64,000 nt of DNA from Lepidodermella squamata (taxonomy: Eukaryota > Gastrotricha). The translations under genes were made by a program, and so were the position numbers. This document shows positions 1 to 10,250 of the stretch, piece by piece (positions within the stretch are counted from its first letter, which is position 1; every line of letters begins with the position of its first letter). The notes under the pieces were generated by a model, which had not been told where the DNA came from, did no database searches, and saw nothing but the letters and a program-made list of their open reading frames with translations. The stretch covers positions 1 to 64,000 of the forward strand of contig JBLDXI010000033.1 in the NCBI GenBank assembly GCA_047495785.1. The letters are read 5' to 3'.

Positions 1-1507
1 TTTTCGTTCAGCCGCTCCACGCTATTAAATGAAAGAAATTTATTAAAAATTAAAAAAAATTTCAAAAGATTAAAATTTTGATGTTAGAATTATAAAATAA
101 CCCGAATTAAAATCAAAGAGCCCACGACGAATTAAAAATACCCACCATCCTTGAGATTGACTGTGTCGAGGTCGACCATGGACAATTCTACCAACAGGGT
201 TCAACTCGTTTACGCGTTTCACCAGCTGCGCATTTGTGAATTCTTTGCCGTTGTCACACTAGTGAAAAAAAATTAGATTAAAAATTAATCAATTTTATAT
301 AAAAAAATTAAAAGATAATAAAAAAAATAGCAAAATTGTAAATAAGCGCGAGAAGGGTAATACTCACGTGCAAAATTGTTGGACAGCCGATTATGCTGAA
401 AATATCGACAAGAACACCCGCTACAACTTCCTTGGATTTCGCAATCAAAGGACGCAGGAAGCAAAATTTTGTCAACAGATCGATGAAACATAAAATATAG
501 ACGTAAGGAGATCCGGGGTTTGCGTTAGTATCATCTGGTTTCCGAGTCATGTCTGCAACAAATATTAAAAAGTTAGAACTCACGTCTTAATGTATGAAAA
601 AACTGATAAAAAACACGAAAAATAAAAATAAACTCACCGATAAGGTCAGCCTGACCTCGCTCGAGAAACCGCTTCGGTCTCGACGGTCGTACCACAACCT
701 TGGTCGTTTTCGGCTTTCGACGGCGATCGCATGTTTCGCAGGTTTCGACGTACAGCTCGCAAGCCTGCCGCGTGATGTTGGCGCATTTGTCCTTCAATTG
801 CTCGTAGGTTCTTCTATAGCCCCGATGGTTTTCACCATGGGCCATATCAATGATCTAAAAAAAAATAATAATATTATAATAATAATATCTGCTTATTTAA
901 TATGAAAATTTTTACAAATATCTAGATGTCTAGTTAAAATATCTAGAAAATGATTTAGGAACTTACATCGTAGAAGTCTTCAATGGGGTAGTAGAATAAC
1001 ACCCGCTGCTCGCTTTCGTAAGCCTTTCGATCAACAAGCCGTTCAGTACCATCGACGACGTGGACCAGGTAGCGATGATCGCGGCGGCGGTCGAGAGAAG
1101 TCTCGCGCTTGTTGTGGGCGTTTTTCGTTTCTTCTATTTTCGCCGCTAGTTGTTGACGGTTGAATAGCGCGTGATTATCGCCCGCTTTCTCGCTAAAAAA
1201 GCGCAGGAAATAAATATCGAACCTATCAATCCAACATTGGAAGGTCATCATCGGGCAAAACCGGGTCTATGTGAAGATCGTCGACTTCGTCCGTCTCGGA
1301 GCCGGAGTCGCTGACCTCCGACCCCAAGGTCGAGTCCTCCAGGTGCTGCTCGATCTCATCCACGTCGATGAGCACGTGGCCATCCTGGTTGACGTAGTAG
1401 CCAACGCGATTTTCGTCAGCCCGCCAATTGTTGCCGTTGCCCTGCCCATTGTTGTTGCCGCTGCCGGAGCCGCCGTTGCCGAAACCGCCGTTGCCGCTGC
1501 ACGCCAT
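1..1507 (-). CDS. Six-exon integrase-type transposase gene, 3' end beyond window
   Basis: Retroviral-type (rve) DDE integrase, as in KRBA2-like or gypsy-derived transposon genes. Exons 1507-1236, 1192-967, 854-638, 552-368, 258-146 and 21-1; every junction is GT-AG and all phases match, giving about 344 residues before the window edge. Order: a Gly/Asn-rich then acidic N-terminus (start chosen at MACSGNGG), a His/Cys zinc-binding module (HRGYRRTYEQL followed by CETCDRRRK), then the catalytic core with the first Asp in ADLIDM, the second Asp in CDNGKEF and the third acidic residue in QSQGCVERLN, which is created only by the last splice. Introns are 43-124 nt. No frameshift or stop is seen, so it is either a recent transposon or a domesticated gene. 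No LTRs or terminal repeats were found on the right side. Confidence 0.8.
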
Positions 1508-1570
1508 TGAATAGTAGTGAGTAGAGAGTAGTGAGATGGGAGTATTGAGTTTAGTTAGTTGAGTTGTTAT

Positions 1571-2690
1571 CAAAAATTGAAACTTCTCAAATGATGGTTA
1601 CAAATTGAGCTTTCAGTTATCGGCTGTCAGTGGGTGGAGCTTAGTGTTACACGTGCGTGATATTGACAGGTATACCCGGGTGCCAGCGATGGGTGCGCGT
1701 GCACATTCAGCGCGAGTCTTGTCGTGCCGCGTGTAATCTAAATAAATCACGCATACCATCAGATGCGCGTTACAGCGGCGATGTCAAACAGCGGCGTCTC
1801 TATGATCTTCTAAGATTCATCAGTAACCTCATCATTAAACAACACGTGTCGAGCTTCATTCAATTGCGGCGACTTTTATTGTCAAACGAGAAGCCAAAAA
1901 AAATGAAAAATGATAATGATAGAAAATAACAAAGATTGGAAAAGACACTCCATCATTTTTATTCCGTTTTAAGAGTAATAACAGTCGTTAAGGTACAACA
2001 GGTTCCATGCTGGTTGTAGAACGGCCGCGCCCAGGCAATAAACTTATGTTGTAAGACGGCGCTAGTCAGGCGGCCGAAGTCCGGCGGCCCGAGCCCGGCG
2101 GCCCGAGCCCGGCGGCCCGAGCCCGGCGGCCCGAGCCCGGCGGCCCGAGTGCGGCGCTGAACAATAGCGCTGGTTCCCATTGTTCTCCGCCGTGCTCGGG
2201 CCAATACCTCGGCCGGCCCGTGTGCAGTGAAGCGGAATTCGTTGAAATTCGTTAAATTTACAGTAAACGTCGCATACGGGTAAATTTTAAACCGGCCCGA
2301 GCGCGGAGTGGTAAAGTGCTGTTACCCGGCCGCGTACGGGCTGACCCGAACGCGGACGGGCCGAAATCGGGCTCGGGCCCCAACAATAGCAACGGCAACT
2401 CAGGTAAATTTCTTCTGAAAAAGAGGTTCGGCTTTCAATCTAAGACATTCTGCCGACTCAGAATTTGATTTTAGCCTCTTCTTGATTTTCTGGAATTTTC
2501 TGAAAGGTGCTCGAGTTAACACGTCATTGCGCCGGCGTCTAAAGATTAAACGACTGATTTTCGTGTTTTTTTCAGTGAGATCAAAAGGTCATAGTGGCAA
2601 AAACCTCATTAGCAGCGATCAGAGAAAATTTTCATTTACAAAAAACATGTGTTGACGGAGAGATCAATTTTTTGAGTTCAAAATTCGCTA
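1571..2690. other. Intergenic, no gene recognised; GC-rich island
   Basis: No coding region could be supported. The stretch 2040-2390 is strikingly rich in CGGCCCG/GGGCC motifs compared with the AT-rich surroundings and contains the 14-bp minisatellite listed separately. Confidence 0.5.
2081..2155. repeat. 14-bp GC-rich minisatellite
   Basis: About five tandem copies of CGGCGGCCCGAGCC. Related CGGCCCG words continue in non-tandem form to about 2385. The 14-bp period shifts frame at every copy, so the open frames crossing it are not credible genes. Confidence 0.85.
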
Positions 2691-3615
2691 TTCCCACATG
2701 GTTGGTTATTTTTTGCTTCAATGGAAAATGCGATTCCGCCCGGAGTTTCCGCCCGGTGATTCCGCCCGCTCACGCGTTTTAAGGTGGATCTTTTATTTTT
2801 AATTTCTGTTAAATTCCAAATCACTGAATTACTGGACGAACTAGACTCCATTAATGGATTAGACTAGCAAAGCAATAATTTGAACTAAAGAAAGCATTTC
2901 AACGAAAACCATTTTTATTGAATGCTTAAACTGTGGGAGGTGAGCTTATGATAGTATTTAGGTAGTCCTCGATATTTGAAATGCACCGTGCAGTTAGTTA
3001 CTTGAAAACTGGCATCGACCGTGAAATGGCGTGATTCAAACTTGCTTGAATGCTGGTTACGATCATAGCCCAACAATACCAATGCAGTCGCTTCGCACAG
3101 AGGTTTTCCTCCGAAACTCGTAACATCATAGTCGGCGAATCGTTTCCTGGAAACGCAAATTCTTCGATGTCTTGTTGCAGTTATTCAGCGACGCCTTCAA
3201 AGTAAGCGCCGTCATCGCCCTCATCGCCGTCGGATTGAACGCCGGAATCGTAATGGCCAAGGGGAAATTCGGACTTTAGCTGTAGTAGCATCTTGAGCAC
3301 TACAGTTTTCACGAGCTGATTGGCGTTGCTGCCAGCAGACTGCATTTGGTTAGAATCGACTGTATTGCCAAGGATTAAATCGCCGATGACGAGCAGCGTG
3401 ATGACGAGCGCCGTAAAGGTTTCAGTGCGAAAATCATTCGATTTAAAAAGGGAAATGAGACAACAAGAATTTGCTAAACAATTCTTTAAGGTTGCTTTTT
3501 TAATTGCAACAGAATTTATTTAATCAGACTCCATGGGCATGAGTATTTAGGCATTTTATCCAGTTTTCAAGCGGAAAATTAGTTTTTCTTCGGAAAATAA
3601 CCAACCATGTGGGAA
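2691..3615. repeat. 22-bp perfect inverted repeats enclosing ~0.9 kb
   Basis: Bases 2691-2712 (beginning TTCCCACATGG) are the exact reverse complement of 3594-3615. Similarity falls off on both sides. They enclose the minus-strand open frame at 2998-3473. They may be terminal repeats of a small DNA transposon or foldback element, but no clear target duplication was found. Confidence 0.6.
2998..3473 (-). pseudogene. Candidate 3' exon of a small gene with an in-frame stop
   Basis: A minus-strand frame is open from a possible splice acceptor (TTTAG at 3478-3474) to TAA at 3000-2998, interrupted only by a TAA at 3183-3181. The stretch is richer in GC than its flanks and has an AATAAA at 2919-2914, about 80 nt after the second stop. 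The upstream part holds a hydrophobic stretch (ALVITLLVIGDLILG) followed by a polar region, like a signal or membrane segment, then an acidic stretch (SDGDEGDDG). No family recognised. Either the first TAA is the true end and the rest is 3' UTR, or this is a pseudogene. Confidence 0.4.
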
Positions 3616-4054
3616 CAGGAATCCTAAACTTGTGTTGAGGATTCCTTAATTTTGTGCTCGTAAATTAAAAATCGATTTACTTCTGTCTACCGTTCTCCGC
3701 CCTCTTACGCCACCAACTCTCATTCAAATGTGAGCCAAGTTTGAATGATCTAGACTGATCTGAAATCCGTCTGACCTAACAATTCGTTCCATTTAAACAA
3801 AATAGCAGTCAAAAATGCTAATTTTCGTATTTTCAGAGGCGAATCAACGGAACATAGACTCGCTTCGCTCGCATTCTAATTCATCTGAAGTCTTTATTAT
3901 TGTTGCACTGTTTCGCTTGTTTATCTGTTATATAGCGCCGAACACTTTTAAATTTTGAATTCAAATTTATTCGTCCATTATTAGTCACAAAAATACAAGA
4001 CCAATACAACAAAATAATTTTCCTTCTTTCGAACAATATAGACGAAGTCACATA

Positions 4055-5155
4055 CAGTGTGGTCTGAAAATAGTAAAGAACGCGCATTTCTTCAAATAAT
4101 TGCGTTTTCAGATAATGATCACGAGGCTAATCAATTTCTTCAATCTATTGATCAGCTTCAATTCAATGGCGCACATCTGATTAGCCAATTTCGAGGGAAA
4201 AAATAAAATCAGTCCTTATAATTCAAAAATCATTAAAACAAAATTTTAATTTGAAATACGGATTAAGAGAAGAGATGCTATGTTAAAGAGAAAGTTTCTG
4301 GTTGCACCTGCATGCTCAATGAAAGATGACCCAAAATATCAAAGACCTTTCCTATATGTATATAGTTGGCTCCAAGCACAGCCCTGTAAGAGGAAAAGCC
4401 ATTTTTAGACTAACCCTTACGGAGTCATCGTGCAGGTAGATCTTCGCTAAGCGTGTGTCCCTACCGCCAATGTCGCCAAATTCACTAACATTTCAATGCT
4501 AAAAAAGCAGATTTTCAGGTCACGAAATTTGAACAGAGAAAATTTTCCAGGTTTTCAAACTGTTAATAACAAGTTCAACAATACCTTGAAAAGGCTCTTT
4601 AAATTCGTCTTCTACCGAAGAATTCCAATTAATTTGAAGTTCATACCTTTCGTAAATACGTTCGTAAATACTTTGACGTTTACTTAGAATTAGCTCTTTT
4701 TTCCTAGATTCGCGTCTTCACCTTCACTTCTACCTCTCCTCAATCATTAACTAGGCCAGATAATTGAAGGTATGAAAAGGCATACTATTTTTTCTGCCAC
4801 AAAAATAAGTCCTAATCATTGTGCTAGAACATTTCACTTTTTCAAATTTTCTTCCGGGCTTGGGTAAGGACCCTTATCTTACTGCGTGTCTCCTTCACGG
4901 ATATGTAATTCGGTAACTCTAAACCGAGATAGTTTATTGCTTCGATAAACTAGTTTCTGAATTCTTTTCAATAAAGTCAATTTTCATTTAAAATAATCTT
5001 TTTGAAAATGAAAAAAGCAGATGGAGAAAATGAACTCCAACTACTGCGTAGCTACAAGGTCATGTGCCCATCACATGATAACCATCATTCAATTTAATTT
5101 TCAAATACGATTCGCGAATTTTAAGTCGCAGCTTTACTAGTTTCAGACCACACTG
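4055..5155. mobile_element. Tc1/mariner-type non-autonomous element (MITE)
   Basis: The ends are inverted repeats: CAGTGTGGTCTGAAA is perfect and similarity extends to about 27 bp (CTAGTAAAG-like continuation). Both sides are bordered by TA (4053-4054 and 5156-5157), the hallmark target duplication of the Tc1/mariner superfamily. The 1.1-kb interior is AT-rich and shows no transposase, so it is non-autonomous or decayed. Confidence 0.8.
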
Positions 5156-5157
5156 TA

Positions 5158-5863
5158 GATAGCACGCGGTTGCGAGACGACATGCGCGTTTTTATTTAAA
5201 AAGGCGCTGAGTCCGAAATTTCATCATTAGAACAAGAACGTTTGCCATCTTTCACCATCGAAAGTTAGCTACACGCCGTGACTGTCGTGCTTAGGTAGTT
5301 CTGACAAGAGGCGATTTCTTCCGACAGCATGCCAGAATCGACCGGAATTGACCCAACGCAAATTGCCAGTGGCGACTCGACAAACCGCAACAGCGCCGAC
5401 ATTTGTCGCAACAGACTCGACAAATGCACAGCGCCTTGGTCGCGGCCTCATCCGGGTTAAATCGTAGGCCGGTGGCACTTTAAGGAGAAGGGACAACACC
5501 ATCGTTTATTACGTAATATCGTCGTAATATCCGGAAAAACAAGTGGAATAATTAGCATTAAGATTATAAATTCAAAGCTATTGGGTTAGAAAAAAATAAA
5601 AATTCAAACTAACTTTCTTCCTTCAGGTTTTTGCCGTTGCAAAACTGGAATTTCTCGTATTATTTCCTTGTATTCAGCTTCGCCGAAGTGGAGCTGAAGC
5701 GAAAGGGCTAATCAGCTTCCTTCTGGGCATGAGCTAGCCGTTCGAACTCCGCGATTTCTTCTCGCAACTTCCGACTCATTTCGTGAATGTAAGCCAATAG
5801 CGCCAACCCGCTAGTTCGAAAGTTGTCTGGCCTTGCGACTATTTCTAAAAAACGTGGCTAGGT
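5158..5863. other. Intergenic with coding-like fragment
   Basis: Bases 5280-5470 have a higher GC content and a plus-strand open frame of about 60 codons, but no start, splice context or family could be assigned. It may be an earlier decayed exon of the MULE remnant that follows. Confidence 0.3.
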
Positions 5864-6253
5864 ACGTTCCAGCCCAAGGAGTGGAGCATGTTTGGCGCAG
5901 ATGTCCGAGCCAATAACATAGTTGAGGTAATTTTTAACTCAATTTATTCTTAGACACATTGTAATTTGAACTTTTAGGCTTGGCATCATCACATCAGCTC
6001 AAAAATTTCGAAAAATCACCCCGCGTTTTGGTCCTTCGTCGAATCGCTCATCCAAGTAGAGCAATCTATCGAAAACCTGTTACTTCAGCAGACAACTGGC
6101 ACCAACGTGAAGCCACAGCGACAGAACATTGACAACCCTTACAACCAGCAGTTGCGATTCTGCGCTGAGCAACTCGAAACCGACCTTGCTAAGCTAAAGG
6201 ATCAGCGTCTCACAGGCAATAATCGTCAAGTTGAAAGTTTCAAAAAATTTTAG
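5864..6253 (+). pseudogene. MULE-type transposase, C-terminal remnant
   Basis: Two exons (5864-5926 and 5978-6253) separated by a 51-nt GT-AG intron encode about 112 residues ending in TAG. The text matches the C-terminal segment of animal MULE/FLYWCH-type transposases: a tryptophan-containing lead-in (PKEWSMFGADVRANNIVE), then the characteristic AWHHHIS, HPAFWSFVESL and QVEQS motifs. The N-terminal DDE catalytic part is not recognisable upstream, so this is a truncated remnant. The conserved splice shows it came from a spliced gene. Confidence 0.65.
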
Positions 6254-6356
6254 ACCGCGCTGGCGTTCATCATCCTAGCATTTCACCCTAGACGGACTGC
6301 CCAAATCTTCAGCTTGCACAGCTTAAATATTGGACTGAGTGGTCATATGAGCCAAG

Positions 6357-6427
6357 AGGTAATTAGCTTAGTGATGGAGCGTCTGCCTATTAAGCAGAAG
6401 ATTGAGGGTTCGATCCACCGTGAGCTT
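6357..6427 (+). pseudogene. tRNA-like pseudogene (Lys-like body)
   Basis: Good D arm and A box (TAGCTTAGTGATGGAGC), a perfect 5-bp anticodon stem TCTGC/GCAGA with loop CTATTAA, and a B-box-like GGGTTCGATCC followed by TTTT. The acceptor and T stems do not pair. The body resembles tRNA-Lys but the anticodon would read ATT. Decayed tRNA gene or SINE head. Confidence 0.5.
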
Positions 6428-6497
6428 TTCTCAACCATTTTGGCGAGACCCAATTCGTATTTCGAAAACAGCAAAACGCTAATTTCAGAGCAAAACC

Positions 6498-6569
6498 TTT
6501 CCTGACCGGGAATCGAACCCGGGCCGCCGCGGTGAAAGCGCGGAATCCTAACCACTAGACCATCAGGGA
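6498..6569 (-). tRNA. tRNA-Glu (TTC)
   Basis: Complete cloverleaf: anticodon stem CCGCG/CGCGG with loop CTTTCAC, T stem CCGGG/CCCGG, A box TGGTCTAGTGG and B box GGTTCGATTCC, followed by TTTT at 6494-6491. The acceptor stem has one mismatch (position 2 with 71, C against A). Best-preserved member of the local tRNA cluster. Confidence 0.75.
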
Positions 6570-6629
6570 GATGTGATATGATAGCTTTTGTTGAAATTGA
6601 TAATTGTTGAAATTGAAGAAAAAACAAGT

Positions 6630-6701
6630 GGGCTCGTTCGGGAATTGAACCCGAGATCTCTCGCACCCGAAGCGAGAATCATACCCCTAGACCAACCGGC
6701 C
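6630..6701 (-). tRNA. tRNA-Pro (CGG), acceptor stem damaged
   Basis: Anticodon stem CTCGC/GCGAG with loop TTCGGGT, T stem TCGGG/CCCGA, and a T6 run just downstream. The acceptor stem has two mismatches in the middle (GGCCGGT against ACGAGCC), so function is doubtful. Confidence 0.65.
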
Positions 6702-6772
6702 TGTGATGTAAAGTCATCGTGGGCTGCAGGCATTCCATTCAGTATAGGCCGGAGACGACGCAAAACATTATA

Positions 6773-6844
6773 CGCCGAGGCCCGGATCGAACCAGAGACC
6801 TTTAGATCTTCAGTCCAACGCTCTCCCAATTGAGTTATCTCGGC
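6773..6844 (-). tRNA. tRNA-Phe (GAA), probably a pseudogene
   Basis: Typical Phe body with loop CTGAAGA and a good D arm. The T arm lacks one C relative to a standard GATCCCGGG arm, shortening the stem, and acceptor pair 7-66 is mismatched. TTTT lies downstream at 6765-6762. Confidence 0.6.
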
Positions 6845-6911
6845 TTTATGGCTGATGAGTAGCCAATTTCCGCTGAATTTCGTATTTCCTTACTGATACG
6901 GATCAAAAAAT

Positions 6912-6985
6912 TTCGAAGCTGCCAAGAGTCGAACCCCCCGGAATCTTCTGATCCTTAATCAGACGTTTCGCCCTTCGTGCAACAC
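6912..6985 (-). pseudogene. tRNA-Arg-like pseudogene with Leu anticodon
   Basis: The anticodon arm and variable region (GTCTGA..TCAGAAGATTCC) are those of a eukaryotic tRNA-Arg of the ACG/TCG group, but the loop TTAAGGA gives anticodon AAG, a leucine anticodon. The T arm and acceptor stem do not pair and there is no long variable arm, so it is best read as a decayed copy. Confidence 0.5.
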
Positions 6986-6989
6986 CAAT

Positions 6990-8190
6990 GTACACAGTTT
7001 GAACCATGGAATCCACGCCATTATAATATATAATCCCATCTTGGAAAGTGCAATAACAGAAAAAATTTAAAAGGTGGTGCGTGTCGCGTGCTTTTCGAAC
7101 CAACCAATCACATACTTCAAACCACCCAACCAATCAGGAAATTGTGGATTCACTGGTTCCACTAAGGCCGGAAGTTAATTTATAAAGGTTGCGCACAGCA
7201 AAAGTTACGCACAGAAAGTTACGCACGCGCGGTTGCGCACTTGAGTTTGCGCTGACGGGAATTGACCTTTCACCTTGACATCTAGCCTGGCGGCTAGTTC
7301 AGAGATAGCATCACATTTTTAGCGCGCAATATGGAAATTTAGTTTACCTATACGTAATACTAAAATCTGAAATAAGGTACAGAAGTATAATGCAGCGTGT
7401 TACGCTTTGTTGTAAACAAGTCCGAAAGCGACCATGATTTGCAATAGTCCAGATTTTCTCTTCGAGTTTCAAAAATAGAATAAATCAAGTCCCCATTATG
7501 GACCTGATTATTCCTCTATTCACCTAAAAATATCGATTCCCAGAGGATGAAGCAAACTTGAACTGAAATTTACATGACTTTAGAGTACTATTGTTGTTAC
7601 AATAATTTGAAGTTTCGAATCTTCTCAGAATAATGTTTGACTACTTTTGGCGCCCGGTTATAACTCGCCTTCAAATCAAGCTGAGAAACAAAAGCAAGAG
7701 TTCGTAAGTAATTTGCACCCTGCCTTCGGTTTATGATGTTAGATAATATTCTTCCTTCGTTCATTTCGCATTTTATGAGCAACCTCTCTGACCAACCACG
7801 GTATGTTAGGGGCAGAGGTGGATACCCAACCGGCGCCTATATCACCCACCGGCCCACCGGCACGTTCAATTATCTTAGTCTCGATATGCAGCGTCAAATT
7901 CCTACTACTATTGTCGCGATAGTGGGACCATGGTCGGGTTGGTAGGTGTGATTTTTTTATAATACCACCATATTAATCAATTGAAAGAATTGCGTGCTGC
8001 CAAGAGCCATTTATGCTATCATAACGACCATCAAAGCAACACGTAGTTAGACTTTGACTCCGCAAAATCTGGCCTAAGATGAAGGATAGTCCCTAGAATC
8101 CATCTTAAAATGCGTGAATTAAGTGATATCTGGCTATTTATGGTTGTTATAACGTGATCATCTTTAATTTTGATATCCACTTGTTTTTAG
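6990..8190. other. Intergenic, no confident gene
   Basis: Contains four copies of TTRCGCAC at 7189, 7205, 7219 and 7233, just after a TATAAA at 7181. A plus-strand open frame at 7733-7945 (with GRGGYPTGAY) could be an exon but could not be joined in frame to the next gene. Confidence 0.4.
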
Positions 8191-8206
8191 ACACCGCCAC
8201 CAGGAA

Positions 8207-8512
8207 ATGGCAAGAGTGATCATCGTGAAATGTGGTACTTTGAAGAAGGCCATAGTGTATCAGTCAGCTGATGGGGTACCGAAAGTTGTTCACCTCAAGA
8301 AAATCATCGCTGAATACTTTCAGCTGACATCGGACTTTTCGATTTCTATGCGAATTGGGACAGAGGACTCAGAATTGATAACAACCGATGCAGAGCTCTA
8401 CAAGGCTGTTGTTGCAAAAAAATCGGAGAAGATCAAGCTGGAAATCGGCCCTACAGCTCAAGCTGTTCTCGACTCGGTACTGGCTAAAATCAGAATTATT
8501 TGGCATGCCTAG
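8207..8512 (+). CDS. Small PB1-like domain protein, 101 aa
   Basis: ATG lies 16 nt after a strong acceptor-like TTGTTTTTAG at 8181-8190, and an AATAAA sits at 8642-8647, about 130 nt after the stop, so this looks like a transcribed gene whose first exon is non-coding, elsewhere, or replaced by a spliced leader. The protein starts with a basic beta-strand (VIIVKCGTLKKAIVY), has a Leu/Phe-rich helix, then an acidic patch (GTEDSELITTDAELYKAV) like the OPCA motif of PB1 interaction domains. That assignment is by eye. A PB1 fold would imply protein-protein interaction. No other domain follows. Confidence 0.5.
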   Translation: MARVIIVKCGTLKKAIVYQSADGVPKVVHLKKIIAEYFQLTSDFSISMRIGTEDSELITTDAELYKAVVAKKSEKIKLEIGPTAQAVLDSVLAKIRIIWHA

Positions 8513-8659
8513 ATTGCGAATGAAAATTGATGAAGTTGTGGTGATGGTTGTGGTGTGACGGGTATTCAAGGTGGTCAGAGGTTCATGACCCGACTTGTGT
8601 ATGATGTTGGATGAAGTAGTAGCAAAAACACGCCCGAACGTAATAAAACTAAGGAGGAG

Positions 8660-10250
8660 GCTTTTCATTTACGTGCGCTAGTTTTTTGCTGTGTGATATG
8701 TCGTGTGATTTTTGGTCGCAAAAAATCACTCACATCAATATCGAAGCCGTATTCACACTGAGCCTACTAATAACGAATTTTTACGCGACCGCATGTGCAT
8801 CGCCTTGGTCATCAGGTCGACTATAATCGTAGGGTACGAATAATTTTCTATATTCTGTAACCTGCAAGTGGAAATTTCCGAAAATTTGGCATCCACCCTC
8901 GGCACCTGGTCGATGATCGAATATGCAGCCATCTCCCCATAACTGATCAAGCAGGTCGATGCCTTCGAAGTTAGGCCTCTCAGCGCCCATTACGATCACT
9001 GCCGCCATATCATCGTAAGTTTAAAATTCACACACTCGACCTCCCTAACGAACCGCCTAGGGATCGACAAAAAAAGCTTCGAGAAGCTAATTTCTACCCG
9101 ACTTGTCTCACTATCTTAGCACGACGCAACATCCGACCAGCTGGCCAACAAGCTGCTCGAAATAGCAACAGCAAGCGCAAAGCTGCTGCCAACAAAGTTT
9201 TCTGCGATGATCAAAAACATCAACCGCGCCCGCTACTCCCGCGGCCCACCCGTACCGACACCGGGAACCTGTCGCCTCACTCTATTACTTTGCTTTATTA
9301 CTTTGAAAATAACCAGAATAATTGAAATAATACAATCAGGATCTTTAAAAGGACTGAACGATGACGTATCAACAACAACGCATAATCCCATGAGACCTAC
9401 AGTAAGTCTCATGCATAATCCAGCTTTTTGTGCTAGTAAAGTGCTAGCTCAATATAGAAAGGTTAATGATGCGGGATAATCGAATTTAGAGGTTAAACCA
9501 ACTCTCCCAAAATGCCCTCCCTTAATAAGGAAGGGCCTGATCCCCACCCTCCAATAAACCGCAGGTTTTTTTGAAGCAACTGATTTATATACTCATAACT
9601 TCAGGAACCACCGAAATTAGCTAAAAATTGCTGAAGCTTGTGATTGGTAGATTTCCCAGCCTCTTAGCATTTTATTTATAGAAAGGTGGAAAAACCACCC
9701 TAAAACGAACCCGGAAATTCAGGATTTTCTTTCTTATTAGTTATATAGTTATTTATCCACATTGTGGAAGTTGTAACCTCGCTTTCCAAAGGATCAATTG
9801 AAGCAATGTAAATGATTTGGACAAAGAAAAAAATGGAACTATGCATTTTAATCGATGAATTTGAATCACCACAGAATGATCGCAGATAAACGCCACTAAT
9901 AGCGCGTTTTTTGTAAGCGAGTGTTTCCCGAGATATTAAAAGGAACAGTTTCGTGACACCTTATATTATATAAAAGCAAACCAGCGTCTGGTGTGCGGTG
10001 AAAATGTTTCAACAGCAGCGGCATCATTAAAATGCGACCGTGTGGTCTTATGATGAAAAGGGCTACGGTAAAACTAACAATATCTGCGTTACCGCACAAG
10101 CTTTCTTTTGCTTAGCATAGTGCTATACGGTAATAATACTTACCGTCATATGGCGCGTTAGAGCGTGCGCGGTAAAATTTTTACCGTTCTCATAGAACAA
10201 TAGGAAGCCGGTTTTACCGTCAAATAGACCCTTATGCCGCGACGCTAACG
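8660..10250. other. Intergenic with decayed coding-like stretches
   Basis: Plus-strand stretches 8868-9012 (one internal stop, then a GTAAGT-like donor) and 9120-9300 (preceded by a TATCTTAG acceptor) look like old exons, but no family was recognised. 9480-10250 holds nothing identifiable. Confidence 0.35.

Noticed and set aside
7733-8190. Joining the open frame at 7,733-7,945 to the PB1-like gene as one spliced gene
   Set aside because: All plausible donors give a stop codon or wrong phase at the acceptor at 8,190.
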